Shown here one piece after another: positions 63,143 to 64,000 of a stretch of DNA of 64,000 bases (position 1 is the stretch's first letter; each line of letters starts with the position of its first letter). Source of the stretch: Leucaena leucocephala (lineage: Eukaryota; Streptophyta; Magnoliopsida; Fabales; Fabaceae); assembly GCA_037074615.1 (NCBI GenBank), contig CM073538.1, positions 22,655,068-22,719,067 of the forward strand. Direction: 5' to 3'. The notes below the pieces were generated by a model. That model worked only from the letters and a program-made list of their open reading frames with translations. It was not told the DNA's origin and searched no databases. A program made the translations under genes and the position numbers.

Positions 63143-63976
63143 TCACAATCCTGGCTTCTTTTTCCTCAACAGGAGCCATTTTAGGACATTGAATAGCATT
63201 CTCCATCTCTTCTGAGCTTTGCCATAAACAGCACCCGGTACTTCTGCTTGCTTATCCATACATGGAGTATCAAAGAAATGATGAGCCTGGTCATCGAAGA
63301 CATGATTCCTAGTATCTGCTTCACCCATGAAAGAATTAGAAGTTTGGACTGGAAAACCAAGTGTTTGGTCATATCTAAAATTCATGCTGTCACTGATGGG
63401 CAACAAATATTCATCCAAGCCACCAGCTCCCATAGAGTACACAGATGACATGATATCTGGAGTGGGGGCACTCCCTTGGAAGTAATCGAATCGATCAGTC
63501 TTCTGAGGAGACAAAAGCTTGTTGGCACTAAATCCATCTGATCTGGGTGAGCATGAGGAGAAAAGTACATTGTCTAATTGTGAACATCCCTCCATCAGAG
63601 AGGCTTCATCATTGAAAGAGTCAAATTTCTCCTTTTGTTGAATTGCAGAAGTTACTGAACTTTGAGCATCAGCCTGACAGTATACATTAAGTTTAGTAAG
63701 ATGATTAAAAATAGGGAAAGGAATGGAGCAGGAGAGGCAAAACAAAACAAAAAGATAAGATGAGAGTGCCTTTTCAGTTTCCGACAGCTTATCTACAGGG
63801 ACATTCTGGCTTTCAGAGGGTAGCCCCGTCACTTGTGCAACATCATTGACGACTACACGAGTTTTTGGTTGAGAATAAGAAGGGAAGTACAAAAATCTCC
63901 GCGTATCAAGCACACATGTTCGAGCATGCTCCACTGTTGCTTCCCACATTTTCGCAGACATACCTGTCCCCAGTAT
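63143..63976 (-). CDS. CBP60: CBP60 calmodulin-binding protein, 3' part (runs off the edge)
   Basis: Two exons are visible. 63976..63770 encodes ILGTGMSAKMWEATVEHARTCVLD, a block diagnostic of the CBP60 family. 63673..63143 encodes the variable tail. The stop is at 63143-63145. Upstream exons, with the DNA-binding core, lie beyond 64000. The intron between them has a GC donor (AAG-gcactc) and a normal AG. The last 30 residues (YGKAQKRWRMLFNVLKWLLLRKKK) form a basic amphipathic helix, fit to bind calmodulin as the C-terminal site of CBP60 proteins does. CBP60 members are plant-specific transcription regulators of salicylate-based immunity. CBP60a is a negative regulator; this copy may be its orthologue given neighbouring genes, which is inference. 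Confidence 0.88.
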   Translation of the reverse strand: MLGTGMSAKMWEATVEHARTCVLDTRRFLYFPSYSQPKTRVVVNDVAQVTGLPSESQNVPVDKLSETEKALSSYLFVLFCLSCSIPFPIFNHLTKLNVYCQADAQSSVTSAIQQKEKFDSFNDEASLMEGCSQLDNVLFSSCSPRSDGFSANKLLSPQKTDRFDYFQGSAPTPDIMSSVYSMGAGGLDEYLLPISDSMNFRYDQTLGFPVQTSNSFMGEADTRNHVFDDQAHHFFDTPCMDKQAEVPGAVYGKAQKRWRMLFNVLKWLLLRKKKPGL

Positions 63977-64000
63977 CTGCACATGCCCAAGAATTTTCTT

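Overview
The window is nuclear DNA of a flowering plant, most likely a woody rosid-type eudicot. Genes are split by many GT-AG introns, the spacers are long and very AT-rich, and small non-coding repeats and microsatellites are scattered through them. Every recognisable protein belongs to a plant family. I saw no bacterial, organellar or viral gene, no CRISPR array and no convincing tRNA or rRNA.

Layout from left to right. 776-903 (-) is the last exon of an unidentified acidic protein. 3408-5013 (-) is a two-exon HIG1-domain mitochondrial protein. 5758-8721 (-) is a broken 3' part of a DEG9-type protease gene, and 9257-11855 (+) is a broken type-II ROP GTPase gene that stands head-to-head with it. 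13472-19672 (-) is a complete SUO-type BAH/TFIIS-N regulator with GW motifs. 22931-24571 (-) is a truncated mitochondrial ribosomal protein uL29m gene next to a perfect 296-bp tandem duplication. 34635-40272 (+) is a complete 14-exon nucleobase-ascorbate transporter. 44457-45241 (+) is a PADRE (DUF4228) protein. 48074-50261 (-) is a two-LIM WLIM1 protein. 51924-54347 (-) is an SDH7-type small subunit of mitochondrial complex II. 55439-58317 (+) is a DCC-family thiol-disulfide protein, probably plastid-targeted. 59015-60947 (-) is a UGT74-like glycosyltransferase. 63143-63976 (-) is the 3' end of a CBP60 calmodulin-binding protein that runs off the right edge.

The genes do not form one pathway. 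They are independent housekeeping, signalling and stress genes. From memory of Arabidopsis, ROP10 and SUO are neighbours on chromosome 3, while CBP60A, an SDH7 gene, ROP11, NAT6 and a PADRE gene lie close together near the end of chromosome 5. This window would therefore match the unduplicated ancestral block, with the ROP member decayed. The DEG9 and uL29m fragments look like later insertions or partial duplicates.

Exon boundaries were set by hand from splice sites, reading frame and family resemblance. The large spacers (about 24.6-34.0 kb, 40.3-44.3 kb, 45.2-48.0 kb and 60.9-63.1 kb) hold repeats, one probable hAT-type element and low-complexity AT-rich DNA. I found no clearly undescribed system. 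The best leads are the two adjacent decayed genes, the repeat families, the 296-bp duplication, an unusual UGT donor-site motif and a possible spliced 3' UTR in the SUO gene.
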